Below are positions 50,282 through 58,883 of a DNA stretch of 64,000 nt, piece after piece. The translations under genes were made by a program, and so were the position numbers. The notes below the pieces were generated by a model. It was not told where the DNA came from, searched no databases, and saw only the letters and a list, made by a program, of their open reading frames with translations. Numbering within the stretch: the first letter of the stretch is position 1; each line of letters opens with the position of its first letter. This stretch comes from Pseudomonas sp. GL-B-19 (GTDB lineage Bacteria > Pseudomonadota > Gammaproteobacteria > Pseudomonadales > Pseudomonadaceae): positions 62,001 through 126,000 of the forward strand of contig NZ_JAHBDK010000019.1 of NCBI RefSeq assembly GCF_019956415.1, written 5' to 3'.

Positions 50282-50302
50282 GCCACTGTAGCGGCAAGTG
50301 GC
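50282..50302. promoter_or_regulatory. Candidate operator between ftrA and the rhodanese gene
   Basis: GCCACT (50282-50287) and AGTGGC (50297-50302) form an inverted repeat with a 9-base spacer midway between the divergent starts. It could bind the AraC-type regulator, though AraC proteins usually prefer direct repeats. Confidence 0.3.
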
Positions 50303-50350
50303 GGGCGGATAAAGTCTTCTCACACCCACCCGCACTTTGGAGTACAGCCC

Positions 50351-50785
50351 ATGACCAGCCTGGTTCGCGAAATTCCCGCCGCCCCTTCGGCCATCGCCCT
50401 GATGCATTTCAGCAACCGTCTGACCTTCGAAACCGACTGTTCCGACGTCCACGGCAGTCAACAGGCCGGCGAGGTGGATTTTGTGTTGGTGGACGTTCGT
50501 GGTCCGTTGGCGTTCGAGCGTGGCCATGTGCCGGGCGCGATCAACATTCCGGGACGATTGCTGACCGCTGAAAGCCTGGCGGCTTACCCGAAAAGCAGCT
50601 TGTTCGTGGTGTATTGCGCGGGCCCGCATTGCAACGGTGCCAACAAGGCCGCCGTGAAACTTGCAGCGCTGGGTTACCCGGTCAAGGAAATGATCGGCGG
50701 GGTGACGGGGTGGCTGGATGAGGGGTTTGAGTTGAGTGTGGCGGTGCAACGGCCAGCCCCGGCCGCCATAGGGTGTGAATGTTGA
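50351..50785 (+). CDS. Rhodanese-domain protein
   Basis: A 144-residue single-domain rhodanese. Family features are VDFVLVDVRGPLAFERGHVP and GAINIPG, and the active-site cysteine C89 in VVYCAGPHCNGANKAA, which forms the persulfide for sulfur transfer. ATG 50351 fits the domain start. It is divergent from ftrA and convergent with the amidotransferase gene, whose stop is immediately adjacent. Likely role: sulfur trafficking or detoxification in the cytoplasm; the acceptor is unknown. Confidence 0.9.
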   Translation: MTSLVREIPAAPSAIALMHFSNRLTFETDCSDVHGSQQAGEVDFVLVDVRGPLAFERGHVPGAINIPGRLLTAESLAAYPKSSLFVVYCAGPHCNGANKAAVKLAALGYPVKEMIGGVTGWLDEGFELSVAVQRPAPAAIGCEC

Positions 50786-51436
50786 TCAACCGTGGCGAAT
50801 AGCTGACGAAACGGTCCACCACCCATCCAGCGTCGCCTGCAACCACTCATAAACGGCGGTGTAAGCGGCGCTGTCCTGTTCACCCCGAGGCAGCGGCGAT
50901 TCCTCACCAAAGTGTTCATTGAGCATCGCCACCGACTCGGCATTCCACTCCGGATGGAACTGCAACCCCACCCGCGTCGGCCCTACGCGATACATCTGCT
51001 GTTCGCATTGATCACTGCTGGCCAGCAACTGTGCTTGAGGCGGCAGCTCGATCGCGTCTTCGTGCCATTCCAATACATTCAACCGTTGCCCATCGCCGAA
51101 GGTCACCTCGGTCCAGCCGGTTTCCATGCGCGCCATCCGCCGCACCTTGCCGCCCAGACTCAACGCCAGTAATTGTGCCCCCAGACAAATCGCAAACACC
51201 GCAGCGCCCTGATCAAGGCTCCCCGCCAGCCACTGCCGTTCCGCCTCCAGCCACTGTGGCCCGGCGTTGGATTCATAAGGCCCACCCAACACCATTACCG
51301 GTGCCGCACTGACGGGTGGCAATTGGCCGAGGTCGGCGCGAAAGACGTTTAGCGTCAGGCCTCGGGACGTGGCCCAGTCAGCAATCGCACCAGGCCCTTC
51401 GGCGGGGTGGTGCTGGATCAGATTCAGTGTTGGCAT
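50786..51436 (-). CDS. Class I glutamine amidotransferase
   Basis: A 216-residue free-standing class I glutamine amidotransferase. It shows VMVLGGPYESNAGPQWLEAE, the nucleophile elbow AICLGAQLLALSLGG (C84) and GLQFHPEWN with the catalytic His-x-Glu. ATG 51436 gives the domain start; the open frame extends much further upstream without similarity. Such proteins are often annotated as GMP-synthase-like, but many act as gamma-glutamyl hydrolases. No partner synthetase adjoins, so the reaction is unknown. Confidence 0.87.
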   Translation of the reverse strand: MPTLNLIQHHPAEGPGAIADWATSRGLTLNVFRADLGQLPPVSAAPVMVLGGPYESNAGPQWLEAERQWLAGSLDQGAAVFAICLGAQLLALSLGGKVRRMARMETGWTEVTFGDGQRLNVLEWHEDAIELPPQAQLLASSDQCEQQMYRVGPTRVGLQFHPEWNAESVAMLNEHFGEESPLPRGEQDSAAYTAVYEWLQATLDGWWTVSSAIRHG

Positions 51437-51680
51437 CAGGCTTCTCTGTCGTTCTTGTTTGTAGGTTTTATCTGAAAAATGGCTTGTTCTACAGTCTTTG
51501 CACCGCCTTGGCGCACGCTTCAAGGGATGCCATTGCACGAGCCACTTTTTTATAAGTATTTGTCGCTTCAACACAATTTGCCCGTCTGCAGCCACTCTAG
51601 ACTGCCGGCCACTTCGGTTTTCACCGACCGAAAGCCAATCGTAAGCTGCCAATAAAAGCCTCCGCACACAGGAGTTATAA

Positions 51681-52460
51681 ATGAAAAAGCTAGTGATGTT
51701 CGGTGCCCTGGCACTGTCGATGTTGTCCCTGACCGCTGTGGCCGAAGACGCCAAGCCGATCCGCATCGGCATCGAAGCCGGTTACCCGCCATTCTCGATG
51801 AAAACCCCTGACGGAAAACTGACCGGTTTCGACGTGGATATCGGTGACGCGCTGTGCGCGCAGATGAACGTGAAGTGTACGTGGGTCGAGCAAGAATTCG
51901 ACGGTCTGATCCCGGCACTGAAAGTGAAGAAAATCGACGCGATCCTGTCGTCCATGACCATCACCGACGACCGTAAAAAGAACGTCGACTTCACCATCAA
52001 GTACTACCACACCCCGGCACGCTTCGTGATGAAGCAAGGCTCCAACATCACCGACCCGCTGACCCAGCTCAAAGGCAAGAAGGTCGGCGTGCTGCGCGCC
52101 AGCACCCACGACCGTTACGCCACCGAAGTGCTGGTGCCCGCCGGGATCGATCTGGTGCGTTACGGCTCGCAGCAGGAAGCCAACCTCGACATGGTTGCCG
52201 GTCGCCTCGATGCCATGCTGGCCGACTCGGTCAACCTCAGCGACGGTTTCCTGAAAACCGACGCCGGCAAAGGCTTCGAATTCGTTGGCCCGACCTACGA
52301 AGACGCCAAGTACTTCGGCGGCGGCGCCGGCATTGCAGTGCGCAAGGGCGATACCGCTCTGGCTGAGCAATTCAACAAAGCCATCACCGAAATCCGCGCC
52401 AACGGCAAGTACAAGCAAGTGCAAGACAAGTACTTCGACTTTGACGTTTACGGCGAGTAA
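51681..52460 (+). CDS. Periplasmic basic amino-acid-type binding protein
   Basis: A 259-residue solute-binding protein of family 3 (HisJ/ArgT/AotJ type). It has a signal peptide ending near AVAEDA, then [33 protein letters not shown], the [18 protein letters not shown] hinge segment and [12 protein letters not shown]. These are typical of lysine/arginine/ornithine or octopine/nopaline binding proteins. No permease or ATPase genes are adjacent, so it either shares a transporter encoded elsewhere or acts in sensing. A strong terminator follows. The next gene encodes an aspartoacylase-like hydrolase, perhaps functionally linked. Confidence 0.9.
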   Translation: MKKLVMFGALALSMLSLTAVAEDAKPIRIGIEAGYPPFSMKTPDGKLTGFDVDIGDALCAQMNVKCTWVEQEFDGLIPALKVKKIDAILSSMTITDDRKKNVDFTIKYYHTPARFVMKQGSNITDPLTQLKGKKVGVLRASTHDRYATEVLVPAGIDLVRYGSQQEANLDMVAGRLDAMLADSVNLSDGFLKTDAGKGFEFVGPTYEDAKYFGGGAGIAVRKGDTALAEQFNKAITEIRANGKYKQVQDKYFDFDVYGE

Positions 52461-52471
52461 TCACGCCGTTC

Positions 52472-52509
52472 AAAAAATGGCAACCGTTGACGCGGTTGCC
52501 ATTTTTTTT
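52472..52509 (+). terminator. Intrinsic terminator of the binding-protein gene
   Basis: ATGGCAACCG and CGGTTGCCAT (core 52477-52502) form a 10-bp stem, extended by A/T pairs, with a TTGACG loop and eight Ts behind it, starting 12 bases after the stop codon. Confidence 0.9.
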
Positions 52510-52533
52510 GTGCATCCTTCTAGCAACAGAGAA

Positions 52534-52627
52534 CCCTGTAGGAGTGAGCCTGCTCGCGATAGCGGTGGGTCAGTCGAAAATTAATTGCCTGACCCACCGC
52601 TATCGCGAGCAGGCTCGCTCCTACAGG
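52534..52627. repeat. REPIN with 40-bp arms
   Basis: CCCTGTAGGAGTGAGCCTGC and following bases to GGTGGGTCAG (52534-52573) pair with 52588-52627, nearly perfectly, across a 14-base spacer. It lies 35 bases before the aspartoacylase-like gene. Confidence 0.88.
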
Positions 52628-52661
52628 GTGATTTTCACCGTTCAGGCATCAGGAGTTCCCC

Positions 52662-53774
52662 ATGCAACGCATCGACCATTCACTGCCCTGGAGTCACCTA
52701 GGCACCGAACGAACCCTCAGCGTGTTTCGTTATGGCACTGGCACGCGCAAGGTTTACATCCAGGCCAGCCTGCATGCGGATGAACTGCCAGGCATGCGCA
52801 CGGCATGGGAACTCAAAAAGCGCCTGACCGAACTCGAAACCCAGGGCCAATTGCAGAGCGTGATCGAACTGGTGCCGGTGGCCAACCCGATCGGCCTCGA
52901 TCAGCACCTGCAAGGCAGCCACATGGGCCGCTTTGAATTGGGCAGCGGCAAGAATTTCAACCGCTCATTTGTAGAGCTCAGCGCACCGGTGGCCGCGTTG
53001 ATCGGCGACCGATTGGGCGACGATGCGCAGGCCAACATCGCCCTGATCCGCCAGACCATGGGCCAGGTGCTCGAGGGGCTGCCGGCACCAACCTCGCAAC
53101 TTGAAGCCATGCACCGCTTGCTGTTGCGCCATGCATGCGATGCCGACATCACCCTCGACCTGCATTGTGATTTCGATGCGGCGATTCATATCTATGCGTT
53201 GCCGCAGCACTGGCCGCAGTGGCAATCGCTGGCAGCACGGTTGAAGGCCGGCGTGGCGTTGTTGTGTGAAGATTCCGGCGGCAGCTCGTTCGACGAGTCG
53301 TGCTCTTCGCCGTGGTTGCGTCTGGCGCGGGCATTTCCTGATGCCGCCATTCCCCCGGCCAACCTGGCGACGACCCTGGAACTGGGCAGCATGGGCGACA
53401 CGCGGGTTGATCAGGCTCAGGCCAATTGCGAGGCCATCCTCGGTTTCCTGGCCGAGCAGGGCTTCATCAAAGGTACCTGGCCGGCGGCACCGAGTGAGTG
53501 CTGTGAAGGCATGCCGTTCGAAGGCACCGAGTACCTGTTCGCGCCGCATCACGGGGTGGTCAGTTTCTTGCGCGATGCCGGTGAATGGGTGGAGCGGGGC
53601 GATGCGCTGTTTGAGGTGGTTGATCCGTTGAATGACCGGGTGACCACGGTGCGCGCCGGGACCAGTGGTGTGTTGTTTGCGATTGATCGCGGGCGGTATA
53701 CGCAACCGGGGACGTGGCAGGCGAAAGTGGCGGGGCGCGAGCCGATTCGGGTTGGGAAGTTGATCAACGACTGA
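52662..53774 (+). CDS. Succinylglutamate desuccinylase/aspartoacylase-family hydrolase
   Basis: A 370-residue zinc-dependent acyl-amino-acid hydrolase. The metal ligands can be seen in SLHADELPG (H38, E41) and the later TLDLHCDFDAAIH histidine. The C-terminal part has a small beta domain (GVVSFLRDAGEWVERGDALF) resembling lipoyl-like folds. Members deacylate N-succinyl-glutamate, N-acetyl-aspartate or related compounds. The gene follows the solitary amino-acid binding protein and could process the compound that it binds. The substrate is unproved. Confidence 0.87.
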   Translation: MQRIDHSLPWSHLGTERTLSVFRYGTGTRKVYIQASLHADELPGMRTAWELKKRLTELETQGQLQSVIELVPVANPIGLDQHLQGSHMGRFELGSGKNFNRSFVELSAPVAALIGDRLGDDAQANIALIRQTMGQVLEGLPAPTSQLEAMHRLLLRHACDADITLDLHCDFDAAIHIYALPQHWPQWQSLAARLKAGVALLCEDSGGSSFDESCSSPWLRLARAFPDAAIPPANLATTLELGSMGDTRVDQAQANCEAILGFLAEQGFIKGTWPAAPSECCEGMPFEGTEYLFAPHHGVVSFLRDAGEWVERGDALFEVVDPLNDRVTTVRAGTSGVLFAIDRGRYTQPGTWQAKVAGREPIRVGKLIND

Positions 53775-53800
53775 TCCGGATTCTCTGATGCCTCATCGGG

Positions 53801-53871
53801 CCTCATCGCGAGCAGGCTCGCTCCCACAGGGGAATGCATTTCAACTGTAGGAGTGAGCCTGCTCGCGATGG
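53801..53871. repeat. REPIN (inverted REP pair)
   Basis: CATCGCGAGCAGGCTCGCTC with CCACAGG (53804-53830) and its inverted copy CTGTAGGAGTGAGCCTGCTC with GCGATG (53845-53870), short spacer, between two plus-strand genes. Confidence 0.85.
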
Positions 53872-53956
53872 GGCCACCAGCAACACCCAAAATCCCCCGG
53901 CAGGTTCCACAGTGCTAGGCTCACCCCCGAATCCTGTTTCCTGTGAAGGAAGGCTT

Positions 53957-54673
53957 ATGTTGAAATTTTTCTCTCTACTGACGCTGCTGGCATCCGCCAC
54001 TGTCCACGCTCAATCCCCGCTGCAAACCGATCTGCCACTCAAATACCTGGAACAAGCCAACACTGAATCACAAAACCATCCGCTGGTAATTTTCCTCCAC
54101 GGTTACGGCAGTAACGAACAGGACCTGTTCGGCATCAAGGATGATCTGCCCGCGCCCTACACCTACCTGTCGGTGCGCGCGCCGATGACCATGGAACAGG
54201 GCAGTTACCAGTGGTTTCGCAAAAAGGGCGAGGGGGCTTATAACGGCGAGACCGACGATTTGAAGACCAGTAGCCAGGTGCTGTTGGATTTCATCGCACA
54301 AGCGGCGAAGAAATATCACACCCAACCGGAAAAAGTGATCCTGGTAGGGTTCAGCCAGGGCGCGATCATGTCCTACGAAGTGGCGCTGCGTCACCCCGAG
54401 GCGGTCGGCGGGATTGCGGCGTTGAGCGGGCGGGTTCTGCCGGTGCTCAAGTCCGCGCTCAAGCCGGATGAAAAACGCCAGACACTGGCAATTTTCATCG
54501 GCCATGGCAAAGAGGACAACCGCCTGCCGTACAAGGACGGTACAGACGCCAACATTCTATTGCAGGGCCTGTCACTCACGCCTGAGTTTCATGGCTACGA
54601 AGGACTTGGCCACTCCATCAGCGCGGCCGAAATCGAGGATTTGAACGCCTGGCTGCAGCGCCTCAACCCCTGA
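53957..54673 (+). CDS. Secreted phospholipase/carboxylesterase-family hydrolase
   Basis: A 238-residue alpha/beta hydrolase of the carboxylesterase/phospholipase (Abhydrolase_2) type with a signal peptide ending near VHAQSP, so it acts in the periplasm or outside. It shows the oxyanion loop FLHGYGSNEQDLFG, nucleophile S133 in GFSQGAIMSY, FIGHGKEDNRLPY for the acid and GLGHSIS for the histidine. ATG 53957 follows GAAGGAAGG. Convergent with the DcrB-like gene, with three bases between stops. Confidence 0.88.
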   Translation: MLKFFSLLTLLASATVHAQSPLQTDLPLKYLEQANTESQNHPLVIFLHGYGSNEQDLFGIKDDLPAPYTYLSVRAPMTMEQGSYQWFRKKGEGAYNGETDDLKTSSQVLLDFIAQAAKKYHTQPEKVILVGFSQGAIMSYEVALRHPEAVGGIAALSGRVLPVLKSALKPDEKRQTLAIFIGHGKEDNRLPYKDGTDANILLQGLSLTPEFHGYEGLGHSISAAEIEDLNAWLQRLNP

Positions 54674-54676
54674 GGT

Positions 54677-55249
54677 TTATTTGCCGGTGACGATCTGTTT
54701 AACCAACGTTTCGTGCGCGGCCATATCGCCAGGACGGGAGATGACCTGAACCACGGCCATGCGGTTGTCGGACACCGCCATCAGCGTGGTGTTGAGGGTC
54801 ATGCCGCCACCTTGTGTGGCTGTACTGTCAACCTGACGCAGCCCCAACCCTGTCGCTTTTTGCGTCAGGCTTTTTTCGCTGAGTTTATTAAAATCCGGCA
54901 GGGCCTCACGTTGTGCGGCTTCAAAATCGGCGGCCGTCCCATCGAGAAACGCGCCGTCGTTGTCTTTGACGGTGATGTCTTTCGGGAGGTTGTTTTCAGC
55001 GGCGATCACCACGGTCTTGGTGGCTTCGTTGGTGTACATGGTGCCGCTCGCGCCGTCAGGGCTGGCTGGCAGCGTGTTAGCGGTAAAGCCTTTAGGCAAG
55101 GTGAACGTGAACTTGCCGTCCAGCATCGAGACTTTCTGCGTGGACGACGTATTGCTATCAGTGGCCGTGGCGGCCTGTGCATTCAACGCGCCCAGACTGG
55201 CAACCGTCGTCAGCAACAGGACAACGGCTTTTTTACTCAACAGTGACAT
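54677..55249 (-). CDS. Secreted DcrB-like protein
   Basis: A 190-residue protein with a signal peptide ending near LNAQAATA. The mature part runs LDGKFTFTLPKGFTANTLPA, TVVIAAENNLPKDI and MTLNTTLMAVSDNRMAVVQV, a layout resembling DcrB/DUF1795-type periplasmic proteins; this assignment is tentative. The ribosome site GGAG lies right behind an 11-bp hairpin in the leader (55263-55293). Function unknown. Confidence 0.65.
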   Translation of the reverse strand: MSLLSKKAVVLLLTTVASLGALNAQAATATDSNTSSTQKVSMLDGKFTFTLPKGFTANTLPASPDGASGTMYTNEATKTVVIAAENNLPKDITVKDNDGAFLDGTAADFEAAQREALPDFNKLSEKSLTQKATGLGLRQVDSTATQGGGMTLNTTLMAVSDNRMAVVQVISRPGDMAAHETLVKQIVTGK

Positions 55250-55262
55250 GCAAAAAACTCCA

Positions 55263-55293
55263 GGGATGATCGCGCTTTGAGGGCGATCATCCC
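55263..55293 (-). promoter_or_regulatory. Leader hairpin before the DcrB-like gene
   Basis: GGGATGATCGC (55263-55273) and GCGATCATCCC (55283-55293) pair perfectly. On the minus strand the stem ends a base before the GGAG ribosome site and is followed by six Ts. It could be an operator palindrome, an attenuator or an RNA-stabilising leader. Confidence 0.5.
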
Positions 55294-55396
55294 ATGGACG
55301 TTGTAAAGCATTCCAGCGCGGCAGCGGTTTACACCTCGCGGCGCGACGGGTAACTGCTGATCACCTCCAGCAGCCGCTCTTTGGTTTCGGCGAGCG

Positions 55397-56068
55397 TCAG
55401 GCCTGGTTCTGCGGGAACAGGTTGCGACGGGTTTCTTCGTCGAACTCGGCCTTGAGCACCAGTTTTTCTTTCAGGCCCTGGGCACGCTGTGCTGCCGGGC
55501 GGTCGCTGATTTCATCGAACAGGCGCTTGACGTTCGGGTACACCGCCAGGCCGTTCTCGCCGAGAATGTACGGCGCGTAATTGGCCCAGCCCCAAAGCGC
55601 CATGTCAGCGATGCTGTAGGTGTCGCCAGCCAGGTATTGCTGATCGGCCAGACGCTGGTCGAGTACGCGGTAGTGACGTTCGACTTCTTTGAGGTAGCGG
55701 TTTTTTGCGTAGGGCAGGTCTTGCGGCGCGTGGTGCAGGAAATGCACCGCTTGACCTGAGAACGGCGACAGGCCGGTGGCGATGAACATCAACCACGACA
55801 GCAATTCGGCATTACCGGAAGCGGTGGTCGGCAGGAAGCGCTGATGTTTTTGCGCCAGGTGCAGCAGGATGGCTTGCGAATCGAACACCGTGGCGTCGCC
55901 GTCGACCAGGGCCGGAACCTTGGCGTTCGGGTTGATCTCCAGGAAGGCTGGCAAATGTTGCTCGCCCTTGAAGGTGTCGACGCCGATCAATTCGTAGGGC
56001 GTTTGCAGCTCTTCAAGCAGCAGGGCAACTTTCATCGGGTTCGGCGAAGGGTGGAAAAAGAACTTCAT
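55397..56068 (-). CDS. Glutathione S-transferase family protein
   Basis: A 223-residue glutathione transferase. The N-terminal thioredoxin-fold domain (FFFHPSPNPMKVALLLEELQ, NAKVPALVDGDATVFDSQAI with the cis-proline and the acidic-serine glutathione site) is followed by the helical domain (YSIADMALWGWANYAPYI with the conserved N-capping aspartate). It resembles the YfcG/Ure2p-like subgroup. Probably detoxification or disulfide reduction in the cytoplasm. Monocistronic. A short open frame behind the stop (to 55330) has coding-like character but no start. Confidence 0.9.
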   Translation of the reverse strand: MKFFFHPSPNPMKVALLLEELQTPYELIGVDTFKGEQHLPAFLEINPNAKVPALVDGDATVFDSQAILLHLAQKHQRFLPTTASGNAELLSWLMFIATGLSPFSGQAVHFLHHAPQDLPYAKNRYLKEVERHYRVLDQRLADQQYLAGDTYSIADMALWGWANYAPYILGENGLAVYPNVKRLFDEISDRPAAQRAQGLKEKLVLKAEFDEETRRNLFPQNQA

Positions 56069-56152
56069 GGTGTAGGCCTCAGTCAGCGGTGGGTAGTGAA
56101 CTGAGGCTGATGTTGAGGGAAACCTGTTCGATTGACGTACGAGGTTGTTGCT

Positions 56153-56938
56153 TTACTCATTCGATTTTATTGAACGTGTTGCGACAGCGTTGACCGGTCG
56201 TGCCAACAGTTGCCGGGTGACCCCGAGCATGGCCACTGACACCACTACGCCAAGGGCAAACGCGCTCAGTCCCCAGTGCGGCAACGCCAGCGCCAACACC
56301 AGACAAAAAGCCGCGAACGAATACATGCCGGTCGCCGTGGCTCGCAATAATGCGGCAGTAAACGCCGGGCCTCGGGTTTGCTGGGAGAACACCGCCATCA
56401 CGCTGCCCAATACCGGGAACACCGCGAGCAGGCCGCTCCAGCGTTCGCCGACGGTGCTGGCCAGTAGCGTGACGGCGAGGGTCAGCAAGGCGCCCGCCAA
56501 CATGCGCAACAGCAGTTTGTCGGACTTCGGTGCCGGGCCGGAAACGATGGGCTGCACCTTGGGGAACAGAAATGGTGCCGCCAACAGCGCGCTGGCCGCA
56601 GCGATCACCGAGAACACCAGCGAAGCCGGGATCAGCGAAAGCACCAGGGCCACGGCGGCCCAGACCAGCAGTGAAATCATCAGCGCCCAAGGCCATCGCG
56701 CCCGTTGAGCGACTTGGGCGTAGGTCACGCAGAAGGCAATCATCGCGAACATCGCCGACAACGCTGCCGTCGCCGATTGGGCAGCAAACACTTCGCCTTG
56801 CTCAATGGCGAGGAAGAACAAAATCGGCCCGACCACCACCGGCAAACCGGACAGCCAACCGGCCACGCTCGGGCCCCAGCGTTTACCCGCCAGGGAAATC
56901 AGCAACAGAAACCCCGGAATCACCAGCAGTTTAAGCAT
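56153..56938 (-). CDS. Integral membrane protein of unknown function
   Basis: A 261-residue protein with about eight hydrophobic helices, starting MLKLLVIPGFLLLISLAGKR. It has motifs SVAGWLSGLPVVVGPILFFL and, in the second half, GLLAVFPVLGSVMAVFSQQT, an apparent internal repeat of a G-x-F/L-P-V-x-G pattern. I recognise it only as a conserved bacterial membrane protein, probably a transporter. ATG 56938 or GTG 56944 could be the start; neither has a strong ribosome site. Confidence 0.75.
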   Translation of the reverse strand: MLKLLVIPGFLLLISLAGKRWGPSVAGWLSGLPVVVGPILFFLAIEQGEVFAAQSATAALSAMFAMIAFCVTYAQVAQRARWPWALMISLLVWAAVALVLSLIPASLVFSVIAAASALLAAPFLFPKVQPIVSGPAPKSDKLLLRMLAGALLTLAVTLLASTVGERWSGLLAVFPVLGSVMAVFSQQTRGPAFTAALLRATATGMYSFAAFCLVLALALPHWGLSAFALGVVVSVAMLGVTRQLLARPVNAVATRSIKSNE

Positions 56939-57069
56939 CAGCACGCACGCGTCTCCGACCTGAGTGAGGCGGCAACGTTAGCATTGCGTGCGGTGAATTG
57001 CTCTATGGATTGTCGTGTTTTGTATACAAACCCATTGGTCCTGCAGTTTTTTGGGGTGACAGGACTGGC

Positions 57070-57150
57070 CTCATCGCGAGCAGGCTCGCTCCCACAGGGT
57101 TTAGTGTTCACTGCAGATCAATTAATGTGGGAGCGAGCCTGCTCGCGATG
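57070..57150. repeat. REPIN (inverted REP pair)
   Basis: CATCGCGAGCAGGCTCGCTC with CCACAGG (57072-57098) and GTGGGAGCGAGCCTGCTCGC with GATG (57127-57150) lie behind the LysR-type gene. Confidence 0.85.
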
Positions 57151-57164
57151 AACGATAACGCGGT

Positions 57165-58058
57165 CTATTGCTGAAACGCCCCAACCACAAAATCAATAAA
57201 CACCCGGGTCTTGGCCGGCATCAGTGTCCGGCTCGGGTAGTAGAGCGAAATCGGCCCCGCATCCGCGTGCCAGTCTGGCAGCAAGCGCACCAGTTCGCCT
57301 CGCTGGAGTTGGGCGCTCACGTCCGGCAATACCAGCAGCGTCACACCCAGACCGAGTATCGCCGCTTCACGCATGGCCGCCGGATCATTGAGCACGATGT
57401 TTTCGCTCAGGCTAGCCGGCGCTTCATGACCCGCGCCATCCTGCATGACCCACTGTCGAACCCGCCCGGTGCGGCTGCCGCGCATCACAATGCCGTTGAA
57501 TCTGGACAAGTCCGTCGGGTGCTGGGGCAACGTTCGCCCGGCCAGATAGGCGGGGGAGGCCACCGCCACCACATCCGCCGCCGCCAACGTTCGTGATACC
57601 ACGCCGGGCGTCAGTTCGAAGCCGCCGCCAATGGCCGCGTCGTAGCCTTCGGCAATCAAATTCACGGGACGGTTTTCGAAGTGCCATTCCGGCCGGATCA
57701 GCGGATAGCGCTCGAGGAATGCCGGCAGCAGCGGCAGGATATGGCCGATGCCAAACGTCGGCGCCAGGCTGACTTTGAGCACGCCGGTGGGCTCGCCCCG
57801 GTCGCTGCTCACCGCGCTGATCGCCGTCTGCAACGCCTCCAGATTGCCGCCGATGCTCGCCAGAAAACGTTCACCGGCTTCAGTCAGTGATAGCTTGCGG
57901 GTCGAACGCTGGAACAGTCGCGCGCCGATGTTTCGTTCAAGCATCGCGACGTTACGGCTGACCGCGGCGGGTGTCAGCGCCAGCAACCGCGCCGCCGCCG
58001 AAAAACTCCCGGTTTCCGCGCTTCGCACAAAGGATTCGAGGTTGGCGAGGGTTTCCAT
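57165..58058 (-). CDS. LysR-family transcriptional regulator
   Basis: A 297-residue LysR regulator. The winged HTH lies at the start (SFVRSAETGSFSAAARLLAL, TPAAVSRNVAMLERNIGARL) and the effector domain follows (VSLAPTFGIGHILPLLPAFL). ATG 58058 is the standard start; the open frame upstream adds 11 codons without similarity. It is divergent from the F420-reductase-like gene at 58171, which is its most likely target. Confidence 0.92.
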   Translation of the reverse strand: METLANLESFVRSAETGSFSAAARLLALTPAAVSRNVAMLERNIGARLFQRSTRKLSLTEAGERFLASIGGNLEALQTAISAVSSDRGEPTGVLKVSLAPTFGIGHILPLLPAFLERYPLIRPEWHFENRPVNLIAEGYDAAIGGGFELTPGVVSRTLAAADVVAVASPAYLAGRTLPQHPTDLSRFNGIVMRGSRTGRVRQWVMQDGAGHEAPASLSENIVLNDPAAMREAAILGLGVTLLVLPDVSAQLQRGELVRLLPDWHADAGPISLYYPSRTLMPAKTRVFIDFVVGAFQQ

Positions 58059-58133
58059 GTTGGTTACCTGATAGCAAAGCTTGAAAATCATTCAAGGTAT
58101 TACCGGCTAATCAAGCACTAATGGCAAGCGCAG

Positions 58134-58167
58134 TATTCACTCCAACAACAACCCCTCGGAGTGAATA
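58134..58167 (+). promoter_or_regulatory. Hairpin covering the ribosome site of the gene at 58171
   Basis: TATTCACTCC (58134-58143) pairs perfectly with GGAGTGAATA (58158-58167). The second arm contains the GGAG Shine-Dalgarno sequence nine bases before the ATG. In RNA this would hide the ribosome site; in DNA it could equally be an operator for the divergent LysR regulator. Confidence 0.55.
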
Positions 58168-58170
58168 ATC

Positions 58171-58773
58171 ATGAGCACTATTGGAATTATCGGCGCGGGC
58201 GCAATCGGCGCTGCGTTTGCCAGAGCCCTGTCGCGTCAAGGCATTGAAGTGGTTATCGCCAACAGCCGCGGGCCACAAACCTTGGCTTCGCTGATAGAAG
58301 AACTCGGGCCGACGGCGCGCGCCGGCACTCGTGAAGAAGCGGCCGCACAGCCGATTGTGCTGGTTGCGGTGAACTGGTCGAAGTTGCCGAAAGCGCTGGG
58401 CGGTTTGCCGGATTTTGGCGGTCGGATCGTCATTGATGCGAATAACTCGATTGAGGCACCGTTGTTCAAAGCGGTTGATCTGAACGGGCGGATGTCCAGC
58501 GAAGTGTTCGCCGAATGGGTGCCCGGTGCGCGGGTTGTCAAAGCGTTCAATCACCTTCAGGCGCGTCTGCTTGAGGGTGATCCGGCGGCGGAGGGTGGTC
58601 GTAGAGCGCTGTTTTTCTCAGGAGATGACACCCAGGCAAAAGCCCAAGTGGCGGCGTTGATCGATCAGTTGGGATTCTGCGGAATCGATCTGGGGGAATT
58701 GAGTGTTGGCGCACGACTGGCGCAGTTTCCGGGTGGTCCGTTGCCGACTCTGAATCTGGTGAAGTTTGCCTGA
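58171..58773 (+). CDS. NADPH-dependent F420 reductase-like protein
   Basis: A 200-residue Rossmann-fold protein of the NADP oxidoreductase, F420-dependent-like group. It has IGIIGAGAIGAAFARALSRQ, an early ANSRGP loop suited to NADP phosphate binding, VVKAFNHLQA and a late PGGPLPTLNLVKF end. Pseudomonas does not make F420, so another electron partner or substrate must be used. Divergent from a LysR regulator. Its ribosome site lies in a 10-bp hairpin. Confidence 0.82.
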   Translation: MSTIGIIGAGAIGAAFARALSRQGIEVVIANSRGPQTLASLIEELGPTARAGTREEAAAQPIVLVAVNWSKLPKALGGLPDFGGRIVIDANNSIEAPLFKAVDLNGRMSSEVFAEWVPGARVVKAFNHLQARLLEGDPAAEGGRRALFFSGDDTQAKAQVAALIDQLGFCGIDLGELSVGARLAQFPGGPLPTLNLVKFA

Positions 58774-58883
58774 AGGGACGACCTACAAGGTATGCGGTAG
58801 GACCCGGCGCGATGTGAATCACGCCGGGGGTGTTGCCAGGCTGTGCGGATCTTCGTGGGTCCCCGCACAGTCTGATGAACGCT

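Noticed and set aside
55326..55410. Coding-like frame behind the GST gene (LTLAETKERLLEVISSYP)
   Set aside because: No start codon in a sensible place. It may be a frameshifted tail of an older GST end, but the GST itself has a normal length.
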